From contig OX485803.1 in the NCBI GenBank assembly GCA_950295325.1, positions 44,967,554-45,031,553 on the forward strand: a stretch of 64,000 nucleotides of DNA, given 5' to 3'. The notes below the pieces were generated by a model that was not told where the DNA came from, did not search any database, and saw only the letters and a program-made list of their open reading frames with translations. The position numbers and the translations under genes are program-made. The DNA is from Polytrichum commune (lineage: Eukaryota > Streptophyta > Polytrichopsida > Polytrichales > Polytrichaceae). This document shows positions 10,821 to 21,582 of the stretch, piece by piece (within the stretch, counting starts at the first letter, position 1; every line of letters begins with the position of its first letter).

Positions 10821-12588
10821 ACTTGATTTTATAGACCCATTTGCACTGAACTGGTGTTCTACCTGGTGGCAGGGGAACAAGTTTCCAAGTATTATTGGCC
10901 TCCAAAGATTCATACTCACGCTCCATTGCTTTTTTCCACTCGCGAGCTTGATCGGACAGCAGAGCTTGTCGATAACTTTGGGGTTCAAGAAACTGTGCAC
11001 CCATAGATGCCATACAGGAAATCGATGGAAGTACCGATGTCGATGTAGAGGCTTCAGGTGGAGTCGTAATTTTGGATGTAGAGTCCAAAAGGTCTTGTAT
11101 GCTCCGGAATTTGGGAACAGCAGGTGAACTGGAGTCATGAGGATCAGGATGAAGGGATAGAGAGGGAGTAGATGAAATATCAGATGAAGGGTGTGGACAT
11201 TCATGACCAGAGAAATCATATGGATCATCAGAATCGTATCTGAGATTAGGGGCTTGTGTATCCAAAGATAGTTCAACGGAGGATTGTGCCACATCTGGTT
11301 CCACAGTTGGAATATGATCAGGCACATCTGAAGATGATGAGCTCCCACTGTTTGAGGTACCAGGAGAAGATGATGAACTCCCACTGTTTGTGGAAGGAAT
11401 AATACAATAATCCATAGGTTCCAGAGTGGGGAATAAGGCAAGATTAAACCGTCTGGGACGTTCATCAAAATGAACATCATTACTCTCGATAATCTTATCA
11501 GAACGTGGATCCCACAAACGATATGCTCGAGAATGAAGACTATAACCCACAAAAATAATTGGTCGACTCTTGGGGTCAAGCTTCGTACGCACCTCTTTGT
11601 TGATATGAACATAGGCCAGAGAACCAAATACTCGGTAATGTGAGACTGAAGGTTTGTGAGCAAACCATTTCTCATACGGTGTAACTGAACCAAGTTGTTT
11701 GTTCGTTGTCCGATTGAGTAAGTATACAGCACAATTGATAGCTTCTGCCCAAAGATGTGTAGGAAGAGAGAAAGCATGAAGCATGCTTTGAGCACATTCC
11801 ATGACTGTTCGGTTATCACGCTCGAGGAAACCATTTTGCTGTGGGGTATAAGTGGCAGATAACTCATGATGCATACCATGTTGATCCAGAAAAAGAGTGA
11901 AATCTTTGTTAAGAAATTCACGACCCTGATCAGTGCGTAATTTCTTCACCTCAATGCCTTGATCGCGTTGAACAATCTTGACCACCTTTTGAAAGAAAGG
12001 GAAGGCAACATCCTTGTTGCTTGCACATAAAACGAATCTGTAACAAGATGTGTCGTCTTTATACAGAATAAAGTATTGTGCTCCACCGAGGGAAGGGCAA
12101 GCGATTTTTCCAGAAGTATCGCCATGCAAGAAAGTACCCACGGGTAGGTTTCGAAGTTTGTGAACATCTGTAGGATAACTCGCCTTACTGTGCTTGCCTT
12201 GCATGCACCCGTGACATAGTTCCTGAGGAATCGTGGTGTTCTTGAGGTTGAAATCTTGAAGAGAATTTTGTGAACTCATATGCTGGATAGTTTTGTAATT
12301 GACGTGTCCCATTCGGAAGTGCCACAGTTGCATGTCATTATAATCTGACCACTTGGATGTATCACTTGGATGTGTCACTAAAGCAACTGAGGATGAGGCT
12401 GGAGAGGTTATTGTAGGAGGTACGACTGTCAGAGACAGCTCATATAATTTGTTAACTCGTTTGCCTTCCATAACCAATTCTCCATTCTTAGTTCGAAACT
12501 CACAATTACCAGGTTGAGTAAGGGACTCAGATAGAAATATAATCCCAGCATCGGAAACTGTCCCAACAGACAAGAGGTTGCGAGCCAA
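10810..12588 (-). pseudogene. Copia gag-pol, integrase part
   Basis: From the N-terminus: the GAG-pre-integrase zinc region (LWHFRMGHVNYKTIQHM and CHGCMQGKHSKA), then the integrase core with the DDE triad in HGDTSGKI, LRTDQGREF and GFLERDNRTVME. After it come the Copia phrases LNRTTNKQLGSVTPYEKWF and FVGYSLHSRAYRLWDP, a Ser/Asp/Pro-rich linker, and the start of RT (WKKAMEREYESLEANNTWKL to WVYKIK). The frame joins the gag-protease part by a 2-base shift at a TA repeat near 12615-12624 and leaves by a 1-base shift near 10820. The enzyme would insert the element DNA into the genome, making the 5-bp target duplication. Confidence 0.93.
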
Positions 12589-12589
12589 A

Positions 12590-13804
12590 TCAGGGATATA
12601 GATAACATTGCGGAGGATATATACCTGTTAATTGGCGACCATTGACATGTCTGATGATTTTGATATCCCCTCTACCTCTGACCCATATTGTTTTGTTGTC
12701 AGCAACAACAACTGGCCAAACTCCTTCATCAACCGAGTTGAAAGTTGTGAACCACTCACGACGATTGGTCATATGCTCTGTTGCAGCTGAATCAGCATAC
12801 CACTTGTCTGAGAGCAGAGAAGATGTTAAAAACGCAGTGGAACAAGTAGAAACCATGAATGCTATTTCAGGTTCATCATCAGAAGGATGAGTATCTGAGT
12901 TATCAGATAAGGTTGTTGTATACATGGCTTCTGCAATATTAGTAGCACTAAGGCCGGAATAGGGTTTGCCACCGGGTTTGGGAAGAGGTTTTTTGTGAGG
13001 TTCTGGACAATCAGCAGTCCAGTGGGCACCTCGTTTCCCGCAATTAAGACACTTCGCTCGACTCTTCAGGTCTTTGAGATACTCAACATCCTTTCGATGT
13101 TGTTCTTTCCTTGAGAAGCGTTGGCGAGGTGTTGTTGAAGATGCCCCAGCAGATCGTGTAAAAAATGCCTTATCACTGCTTTCATCAAAATGACCTTGCC
13201 CCTTTAAGATTGCCTCATGTCGGAGCAAACGCTCTTCAAGAAGATCAGCAGTTTGTTTGGATTTATCCACATTCGACCAAGCAGCAATAACGCTGTTATA
13301 ACTGGGAGGTAGACTCGAAATAATCTTTGCCATAATCATGCTCGGAGTTAGTGGTTCTTTAAGATCAGCCAGTACCACAGCCATGTTGGTAATATTTTGA
13401 ACATGAGAGGAAATATCATCAGTCTGACTCATCTTATAATCGTAGAACTTTGCTTGAAGGTTGAACACATTCTCTTCAGTCTTCTTCAGATGAATCGCAT
13501 TAAGCTTTGTCCACATCGCATGAGTATCTTGACAGGTGGTAAGCTTACCAAGAATTCATGTAGATAAGCTACAACATAAGAGATATTTTGCTGTTGCATC
13601 CTTGTCATCCTAGATTTCTTGTTGTTTGATGTCTTCAGCAGAGGGAACTTGGCCTGTAGGTATAACTGGTCGGAGCTCTTCGCCGTTGACCAGGCGAATC
13701 AATTTCTTGGCCGCATACATGGTTTCCATTTGGAATTTCCATACAGAGAAACCATCTCCATCAAAAATCTTGAGGTGTAATTTCTCATTCTGGACAGAGT
13801 CCAT
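12590..13804 (-). pseudogene. Copia gag-pol, gag, zinc knuckle and protease part
   Basis: The start MDSVQNEKLHLKIFDGDGFS at 13804 fits the start of Copia gag. Gag helices (UBN2 type) continue through SLPPSYNSVIAAWS. A CCHC knuckle, CLNCGKRGAHWTADC, binds RNA. The protease motif is WYADSAATEHMT, with DSAA where many Copia elements have DSGA. Two in-frame stops interrupt gag: TAG at 13610-13612 and TGA at 13556-13558. Both can be explained by single base changes, the first probably at a Trp codon. The gag and protease wording resembles insect-type Copia more than common angiosperm lineages; that is an impression, not a tree. Confidence 0.9.
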
Positions 13805-14254
13805 CTCTCAAGGAGAGTGTGACACAATCAGCAACTAAAGCCTACCACACCTGAACCACAAGGTTTGAGAACATCCAGAATCAAGGAGTGTCTGTCCTAA
13901 ACAATCAAGAAACATATAATCGGAGAAATTTTGTTATCTCCAGTAATGATCCTATCGAAAAGCCACTGAGAGTTGCAGGTTTGTAGTAAGAATTTCTATG
14001 ATCTACTAAAGACCACCGAATCTGCTAAAGACCACCGAATTTGCAGTAACAAATGATTTGCAGTGTGAGTCGGAGTCGGAGTTCTATCATCTGCTAAAAT
14101 GGAGCGGGGACTGAGAGTTGAGCGGGGTAGGATTATACCTCGACGGAGGGGATAGCAACTACAATCGCTATGGAATTCTCCAATCACAATATGAAGAGCA
14201 GATGCTATTGAAGAAATTCAAGAATCGAAAACACCGCGCAGCAGAACAGCGGGT

Positions 14255-14268
14255 GTGGGCCCATAACC
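14255..14268 (-). other. Copia primer-binding site, initiator-tRNA half type
   Basis: On the minus strand GGTTATGGGCCCAC directly follows the 5' LTR with no gap. It is complementary to GTGGGCCCATAACC, the anticodon stem-loop of plant initiator tRNA-Met, not to its 3' CCA end. Drosophila copia is known to prime from an initiator tRNA-Met cut in the anticodon loop, with a near-identical site. The match to plant tRNA is from memory of the tRNA sequence. Confidence 0.8.
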
Positions 14269-14505
14269 TAAAGAATTTAGATACAGGAATTACTTGAGAG
14301 AATATCAAGCTTTATTAAAGTGTTGCAGAATGCACCACTGAATCAATCCACAACAGATTAGCAATCTAAGAAAGCAGGACTATCACTCTACTTCGTGTCG
14401 CTCTGTCTACGATCGGAAAGACTAAACTACAATCTGTGCACAATGACAATATAGCTAAACTACTTCTAACAGAAAAGAGTGGATGAAGAATACTTACATC
14501 CAACA
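14269..14505 (-). repeat. Copia 5' LTR
   Basis: Upstream LTR in element orientation, 237 bp, apparently identical to 9127-9363. It should hold the promoter and polyadenylation signal of the element. CAAAT at 14506-14510 completes the target duplication. Confidence 0.95.
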
Positions 14506-14510
14506 CAAAT

Positions 14511-15110
14511 CAAAGCTCGTAGGCAAAGTGGAGTGAGAGGGTCTGAGCAGGTCCATTTTTTTGGTAGATTTTTAGGAGACCTCAGATAGTCATGTGCACT
14601 TAGGTTAGAATCCATCAGAAGAACATTTGTTTTTGATGCAATGATACATATAAATCCACTGTGACATAAACTTCGGTGACTGCAAATGCGTTGCTCCTTT
14701 CACACTTACTCTCATTGCCATGGGAAACGCTCTATGAATACCAACAATTTCAACCATTTTTTGCTCAATGTTTAAGGTTCTTTAATTGACTAAAACATGA
14801 GAGAGAAATACCTGATATGGATGTCTCATTTGAGATCTTTGTTGGTAGATTTTCTCATGTTTGGTATAATTTGCATCCTAACAAATTTGTGATGAAATAT
14901 TGTCATTGATGATTGAAATTTGGATGAAAATTCACGTGTTGAGTGATAGTAAATGCAACATTGTAAATCAATAGTCCCCCAAAAGTTTACAAGGAATGAC
15001 AAGTGATGTTGGGTTAACATTTAGTGTTGGTGACCCTACACCACGCTTTACAATTAGTACTGAGCAAGACAATTAAAGTTGGTGACACTAAATACCATAT
15101 TTAGTGTAGT
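14511..15110. other. Intergenic DNA right of Copia
   Basis: No gene is visible. Around 15025-15110 there is a phrase family ('tagtgttggtgac', 'atttagtgtagtg') that recurs near 62020-62110, so part of this is dispersed repeat DNA. Confidence 0.35.
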
Positions 15111-15540
15111 GCCAACCTCAAGCCCTCAACCTTCAAAGTTTCACAGCAAGTGCAAACAATCCTATTTTTAATTTTTAATTTTTTTCTTTCGATATTCATG
15201 AGAGTTCTCTCATCTACATGTATATGAGCTTTGCCATACAAGAGTACTAGTATTGTGCAATATTATAGCCAACCTCAAACCCTCAACTTCAAAGTGTCAT
15301 AGAAAGTCCAAACGAACTCTAATTTAATTTTTAATTTTTTTGTGATATTTGTGAAATTCTCTCATCTACATGTTTATGAGCTTTGCCATTCAAGACTAGC
15401 ATTATGTAATACTAGTGTTGACCTTAAGCCTTCAACCTTTTAAGTCTCATAGAATGTCCAAACAAACTTTGATTTCAATTTTTGTTAATTTTCATGAAAT
15501 TCTCTCAAGTACAATCTTTTTGAGCCCCTTGAAGTAATCC
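15111..15540. repeat. Three diverged tandem repeats, about 150 bp each
   Basis: Units begin near 15111, 15268 and 15418. Each has, in order, 'caacctcaagccctcaac' or a variant, a T-rich stretch, 'ctctcatctacatgt' or a variant, and (in the first two) 'tatgagctttgcca'. The units differ from each other and the third is partly degraded, so the array is not recent. No coding potential is seen. Confidence 0.8.
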
Positions 15541-16746
15541 AATGGGAATCCAACCCCACGTGCCATACCCTACCATGTCGTGAAACATGCATCAGAAACA
15601 TTGCAATAGAAACGTAAATATTATAACGGGTAGCCCTCATGAAAACTTGGTTATAAGGGTCTAAGGATCACTTTAAATGAATCCCATAGCTTACGGGCAT
15701 GTCCCCAAAAGTTGGTAACATGGGCCTACTCATGCTTATGCTCGTGTCCCAACTTCTCTCTTGGACCCCCAATGATGTTGGCGAAGTTTGTCAGAGGTAA
15801 ACATCTAATTACTCAAAAAATAAAGATGAACTAGGTTGCATTTAATATGGTCAAGTTGAGTATTCCTACACATGATTATATATTTATTACTTTTAAAACC
15901 ATAATATGATTACAAGCCTTGGGACAAGATTTCATTATATGATATCTTGATATAAATTCTTTACAAATATTTGCAATCAAATTTCATACGTGGTATTCTT
16001 TGGCATGTCAATCTATATCAAACATGTCAAGATTATATGGCGTAGATTTATCTTCCAACCTTTATATGGAGGAATTATTTACGCGATTTGTATATACAAC
16101 TTCTCTTCCCTTGTAAATAACATTTGAGAATTGAAAATCTTTCAACTAAAGTCATATCATTTTTTATGTCTCATGATACTGATTTTGTGGTAGACCCACA
16201 GAGCTTGACGCAAAATTTGTCAAACCACAAAGTATCATACATTGCATGCCATGTAGAACTCCGTGTAGGTTTTTCATACACTATATTCCAACTAGCTTTG
16301 GTCTCTTAGGCCCTCAATCTCCGATAGTGTAAAGTACATGAAATATTACATAACATTGTTAGACTAACTTATCCCATTCACTTTCCCCAACTTCGAGCCA
16401 GTCATCCCATCAACATCAGAATCCATCAGATTAACCGACATTCTGTCCTCAAGTCTTGGCATCCAGATTTAGAGAAACACAAGATTCATGTCGCCAACAT
16501 TCTGCCGAGCATCATCATCATCATCATCATCATATCAGACTAAGCCATCAATCAACATGATTCATCATCATCTTTCTCCAAATTTCCTCAGGTAGCTAGT
16601 CATCGTGTGAAGCCCATGCAACTGATAACCCCCCCATCAATCCATCGCACACAGACATGGAAAGGATTCTCACTTGAAGTTCGGCTGGGAGTTTTCTATC
16701 TCAGTTGCTCGAGCAAGAGGATATCAGTCCAAGACAGCCTAAGCTT
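15541..16746. other. Intergenic DNA with a short (ATC)n run
   Basis: A/T-rich, non-coding. A (ATC)n microsatellite lies at about 16509-16534. No ORF with domain features was found. Confidence 0.4.
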
Positions 16747-17440
16747 GCAGAATGTGGAAAATGAGAACTTATCTGGACTATTAATCGACATCACCGAACA
16801 AACATCTAGTGCTCAGGAATCGGTTGGTTAAGTAAACATGTGCCGTCTGAAATCGACCGCAACATATTGAAGCGGATCATGCAACTTGGCTCAAGTCAAC
16901 CTTATTTCTACTTCTGACTTGCTTCACTTTTGCTGCTGCCTCATCACAACACGGCATGGAGGATGAGAACATCTGGAACAAACAAGTGGTGAGGAGTCGG
17001 TGCATTTGATGAGAAGTTGCAGGTTGTGTAAGCTAGCTTCTGATTTCGACATCATTTTGAAGTGGATTATGCAACTTGCTCGAGTCACAGTTCTTTTTCT
17101 TTGTCATCTTCTTTTCTTCTGACTTGCTTCACCGTTGCTGCTGCCTCATCACAACATGCTGTGGAAGATGAGAATCTGGGCTACTCGATATCACCGAACA
17201 AGTGCTCAGGACTAGGTACATTTTGATGACAAGGTGTAGGTTATCGTAACTACCTTCTGAATTGGTCACCATTTAGAAGCGGATCATGCAACTCGCTTAA
17301 GTCCCCTGTTTTGTTTTTGTTTTTGTGATTTTTTTTTGGTCAAACTTGCTTAACTTTTGTATCTGCCTCATCACAACGTGTTGTGGAAGATAAGAATACC
17401 TGGACAACTCGACATCACCGAACAAGTACTCTGGAATTGG
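16747..17440. repeat. Tandem repeat field, units of about 190-220 bp
   Basis: A marker 'gaagcggatcatgcaact' occurs at 16869, 17059 (one or two changes) and 17276. A second marker, 'gcctcatcacaac', follows it in each unit, and 'acatcaccgaacaa' is found near 16788, 17190 and 17412. This gives about three and a half diverged units. The field lies 1.4 kb upstream of the gene at 18862; no regulatory role can be shown. Confidence 0.75.
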
Positions 17441-18861
17441 TGATGATAAATCCCGAAGAGAAAACCCCAGAGCGCTGTACACCTTGGGGTGCCGCATTAG
17501 GTAGCTTCCCTGGTTCGGAGATGCGGAGACAGCATTGTGGTGACTTTTCGGAAGAGGTCGATTGAGTTTCGTCGCTGGGAGAGATGAGCTCGGGACAAAT
17601 TCTAACTTAGATGAATGTACGTTAACCTTTAGCAACAAGCCTGTGGGTTAAGCTACGACAGGGCATGGTATCTTCTGCGGAGGGTGTGGCATCTTCTTCT
17701 TCGTGCGGAAGGTTTGTAGGTCTGTCGTCATGTGAAGTTGCGACTCTTGATGAATGTGGGCCCGGTGCGCCATCGCTAAATTGGCTGCCAGTAGCAAAAG
17801 AATCTATTTAAAATCTCATGTATCCAATAGCGGCCACTTTGGGGATACTATCTTTGGTTACCTCCACTGCTCCGATCTTTTTCTGTATCTGCTGCCGAGG
17901 GGCCCCCACCATCTCGTACGGCACGTTGCTTCGACAGAATTAACCTAAACCCCAAAGTTTCCAAACCCCCAAAACTCCCGGTGCCAAACGTCAACCTGCC
18001 ATTTTCCTGGAGTTGCAATAGTGTCAGTTTCATATTTGGATACCATCCTGAAATTCTTCTAACGTTCGACATAAGCTCACTTCGTCAGTGATGAGTTGCT
18101 TGAAGAAATTCAGTACAAAGCATTCGCCGACCGGAGGATTATGTTCGTTTTGATTGCCCGATGAGAATGCACCATGTTGTGTACACACGCTTGCTTGCGG
18201 ATGACAACGTTTTCGCTTGAGCCAGTCTGGAGATCTGTTTTTCCAAATCTGTGAGGCCAGGACTAAGTTAGGTTAATGCAAAACTTGATGATGGTTCCAG
18301 GTATGCTTGGGAGGAAACCTAGAGGATAAACAGCATGACTAGAGGCAATGCGGATGCTGTAGGGATTGAGTACTTCGTGACCAGGAAAGAAGCCTAACCA
18401 CCGCTACACAATGATGATGGTGGACTCAAGAATGTTGATGCACTTCGATGGAGACAAACAACAGCTCTGATCTCCAAGTCACGCAGCAGGTACTGTAGTC
18501 TGTGATCTTTCGGTACAAGATTAATTATTATCACTGTCAGCTTCAGATTTCAAGATTGGTCCCAACCACCGCAACAATGGGTCCGTCAATGGCCAAGCAG
18601 CTTCAAGGGTTTCTGGGAAAAAGGTCTGTCTCCTGCCGATCTATAACCTCCTTAAGCCACAATGTAGGTGCTCGTTAGATGTTGCTGCACTCATTCCTAC
18701 CGCGAAGCTTTTGTCCCTCTTGTCAGATGGAAGATCTGGTAGAATGTGGCAATGCATCCCAAACTCTACAATTTTCTGAGTTTTGTCTTCGTCATTGTCA
18801 TTGCAGGTCGGGTAAGGTGATTGGAGCAAGCGCGCTCACTCCCGCAGTTCTTCGTCATCAG
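17441..18861. promoter_or_regulatory. Upstream and 5' leader region of the 18862 gene
   Basis: No ORF here has a recognisable domain. A plausible leader intron ends at 18808 (polypyrimidine, then cattgcag), with a donor-like gtaggt near 18665, so the transcript may begin upstream and be spliced before the ATG at 18862. An in-frame upstream ATG at 18679 would add 61 residues that look like untranslated leader rather than protein, and would bury the signal peptide. Confidence 0.35.
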
Positions 18862-20052
18862 ATGCAACGGAGCTTGATTGTAATCTGCGTGATGACTTTG
18901 CTCCAGCTGGTACTCGCACAAGCCAAACCTAAGCCTTATTGCGATGACACATGCCACCAAACACGTGAGTTAGCACCAAACCTATGGGGAGGCATCGTAA
19001 CCCTGGTATCCTTAACCATCGATGCGTGGGGGTTTGCCTCCGCCTCCGAGTTCGCATGGCGCTTGCTACTAGTATTCGTAGCAGGCCCTATTATGCCAGT
19101 GTGGAGCCTGATTGAGGTTCTTGGTAAGGCTTTCGTAGGGATGAACCTCACCAAGAAGTTAGGTCGATCAACTCTGAACGTCGCCAAGAGCAACGCCACC
19201 AACATTATTGCACAGTGCGATGTGTTACTAGGCATGAGCGAGGATGCTGCAACGAGGTTCCCTGTGCTTCACACGGAGCAGAATTACAGCATCGATGTGT
19301 TGCTAACTCCATTGGAAGTTGGCAACCGTAGAGAGAGCGAAGCTTTGGTTCTCCTCAACGACAGAGGCAAGGAGGCTCTGCTTCGAGCTAATGTGTTACC
19401 GAAGTATGAGCAGTTAAGATTCTTGCAAGGGTACAGTGGCCTAGCCATTGCTGTCTCTGCTGCACAAGCTACGGGATACATCTTCGGTGTCATCTCCAGG
19501 GCTAGCCAATCCTTCAAGGTCACGCCCGTGGAGCGGATTTGCATGTCTCTCAGCTTCATTGTGCTTGTGAAGGCTGGTTTGTACACTATAGCCAGCAGCT
19601 GCCATCATCCGCTACTTCTGCATGTGCCATCTGAGCAAGAGGAGAGCGTTCTGGAAGCTTGCAAGGACACCAAGTACGATGAAAAGGATGAGTTCGGTGT
19701 GGAAATCAAAACCTTAATCTGCACGGAGCTTGTGCTATTGCTCCTGATCTCCTTCTCCATCTCTGCCATTGCACATGTGCTCACCTACAGTACCTTTGAT
19801 GCGTTCCCGAGCTTCTTCTTTGCCACCGGGCTGTTCCTGCAAATGATTATTGCTTTACTTATGTTCGGCAAGTCTATTCGAATCCCGAACATGCTGCGGA
19901 CCAAGCTGTGCTCCATCTCCATTGTAGCTGTTTGCTCTTTGGTTAACATTGCGGCCTACACTTTGGCGACTCTGGCCACCATCAAGAACTGGCATAGCAG
20001 CGAATTCGACCTGAAGAGCAGTTACTCGCATATTCTGCCGCACATCGGGTAA
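18862..20052 (+). CDS. Predicted multi-pass membrane protein of unknown function, 396 aa
   Basis: I do not recognise this family. From the ATG at 18862 the protein begins MQRSLIVICVMTLLQLVLAQ, a good signal peptide, followed by a short Cys-containing segment (PYCDDTCHQ). Hydrophobic stretches lie near residues 37-55, 60-85, 195-220, 228-250, 290-315, 322-345 and 350-375, so about seven helices are possible. A soluble, charged loop of about 100 residues (roughly 90-190; NRRESEALVLLNDRGKEALL) separates helices 2 and 3. The coding part has no intron, unlike the neighbouring genes. Codon use and the long open frame support a real gene. It probably sits in the endomembrane system or plasma membrane; function is open. 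Confidence 0.75.
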   Translation: MQRSLIVICVMTLLQLVLAQAKPKPYCDDTCHQTRELAPNLWGGIVTLVSLTIDAWGFASASEFAWRLLLVFVAGPIMPVWSLIEVLGKAFVGMNLTKKLGRSTLNVAKSNATNIIAQCDVLLGMSEDAATRFPVLHTEQNYSIDVLLTPLEVGNRRESEALVLLNDRGKEALLRANVLPKYEQLRFLQGYSGLAIAVSAAQATGYIFGVISRASQSFKVTPVERICMSLSFIVLVKAGLYTIASSCHHPLLLHVPSEQEESVLEACKDTKYDEKDEFGVEIKTLICTELVLLLLISFSISAIAHVLTYSTFDAFPSFFFATGLFLQMIIALLMFGKSIRIPNMLRTKLCSISIVAVCSLVNIAAYTLATLATIKNWHSSEFDLKSSYSHILPHIG

Positions 20053-21582
20053 GATGATGTCGAACAACACACTCAACGAAAATCTGCGCCTTTCGACTTC
20101 AAAGGTACTCAATTCCGGCCGGAAAAAACTGTTTACCTACATGTCTTGGACATGTAATGCAACATTGCTCTCGACAACATCATCTCTGGAAGTTGTGGTG
20201 TGTTAATCGGCATAGATTCAAGTGTTCCTCCTTCTCTCCCGTTCAGCGTAGATCTATACACAGCTTGATTTCCTTTTATCATCTCACAAGCATCAGCAGC
20301 GTCCTGAGGGTGTCGGTGTAGTTTTGAGAATTAGTTGAGCTTAGATCAGGGCGGAGCATGAATTGGACATGCACCTCATAGTGATCGACCGAATCCATAA
20401 GATTGGTTTTCACCACTTGTTCTCCACCGTGTACAGTAATTAGTTGGCGACGAACTGTTGTTCGTTAGCCCTCATAAGCTTCCCTGTAACATGGCATAAT
20501 CCTCGCCGTTACAGTGGAGTAAACAGTGTCGCTAATTAAGTCACTGACAAAGAGGTGTTTCCAAGTTTCAAGGAAGAAAGAAATGTCAAGATGAGAATCA
20601 TGTGGGTCTCATTGCGGAGGGACCTATGCTGAACGTTGTTTGAGTAATTATCTCTGCACCGAGACATGTATCTGTTTAGCTGAAGGTGCACAGTGCGGCA
20701 CCTGAAATAGGCCCAACCTTATCTGTATTGTTGAGAGATGAAGTGCTCAGATCAGAAGTTTTTATTTAGCGAGTTTTCAATGTTTTTGTAAAATAATGGT
20801 TTTCCTGATGGGCATCAAAGAAAAATGATAAGATGGTAATTTTGTAAATATTTCGGCCAGAGTAGGTTGGGGAAAAAGTATGTTACTACATTTTGCAAAT
20901 TTCTACAGTATACTATCATCTTCACACAAGATGCTGACTAACAATGTCCAATCTTCTCAACATGTTCCTGACTACGTTTCCTGCCCTATCAAGCCTATAC
21001 AAACCTGCAGAAAATTGTTAACACACTTTTGTTGTTCATTTGATGAAACTGTAACGTACGCCGCAGACTGAAATATGTGCCAATTGAACAATGCTTGGGG
21101 TCTACTAGTTGAGAGTATAGGGGAATGAAGCCAATTGCCAGATGACAGTTCACTTTCTGCAAGATAATTATGTCTTACAAGATCATAAGAGTGCGTTAAC
21201 AGGTAACATTTCAGTATTACCTGGTATTGTAGTGTACATTTGATTAAAAATGGTTCTGCTCGAAGCCAATGCAAAGACACTGATTTCTTCTTTCAATGCT
21301 GTTCCTTTACTCTTGTTGAGCAGTATTGAAAAAGATCTTCCGTCTTCTCATACACCATATCAGAGAATTCCAGAGTATGGCACCGATCTAGCACAAAAAC
21401 CTATCCTTTAAGCTCTTTCCAAAACTGATACCATGCAATGTCATACATCCTGCAGATGTAGCATGTAGGAGGACAGAAAAGGGCACACCAACTTAGAACA
21501 TCTTTCAATTCTGGTGTTGGTAAAATTGTGTACACCACCACACAGCTTCGGAGATGGTCAGGAACCACCAGATACTGAGCAT
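20053..21582. other. 3' regions between convergent genes
   Basis: This covers the 3' side of the unknown membrane gene and the 3' side of the minus-strand OSCA gene. No further coding region is supported. The two genes are convergent, so both 3' UTRs should lie here. Confidence 0.4.

Larger units (their letters stand above)
9127..14505 (-). mobile_element. Full-length Ty1/Copia LTR retrotransposon, 5.38 kb
   Basis: Two 237-bp direct repeats (9127-9363 and 14269-14505) flank a minus-strand gag-pol region. CAAAT lies directly outside each end (9122-9126 and 14506-14510). The order gag, protease, integrase, reverse transcriptase, RNase H (integrase before RT) defines Ty1/Copia. The LTR in sense orientation begins TGTTGGATG and ends in TA rather than CA. 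A primer-binding site and a polypurine tract sit at the expected places. The two LTRs look identical by eye, which indicates a very recent insertion, yet the coding region has stops and frameshifts. Confidence 0.97.

Noticed and set aside
15111-15540. CRISPR-like array
   Set aside because: Units are about 150 bp, diverged and without spacer structure; ordinary tandem repeats in eukaryotic DNA.
18679-18861. Upstream in-frame ATG extending the 18862 gene by 61 residues
   Set aside because: The extension would bury the signal peptide and contains a likely leader intron acceptor at 18808.
19284-19586. 100-codon minus-strand frame
   Set aside because: Shadow of the unknown membrane protein gene on the opposite strand.
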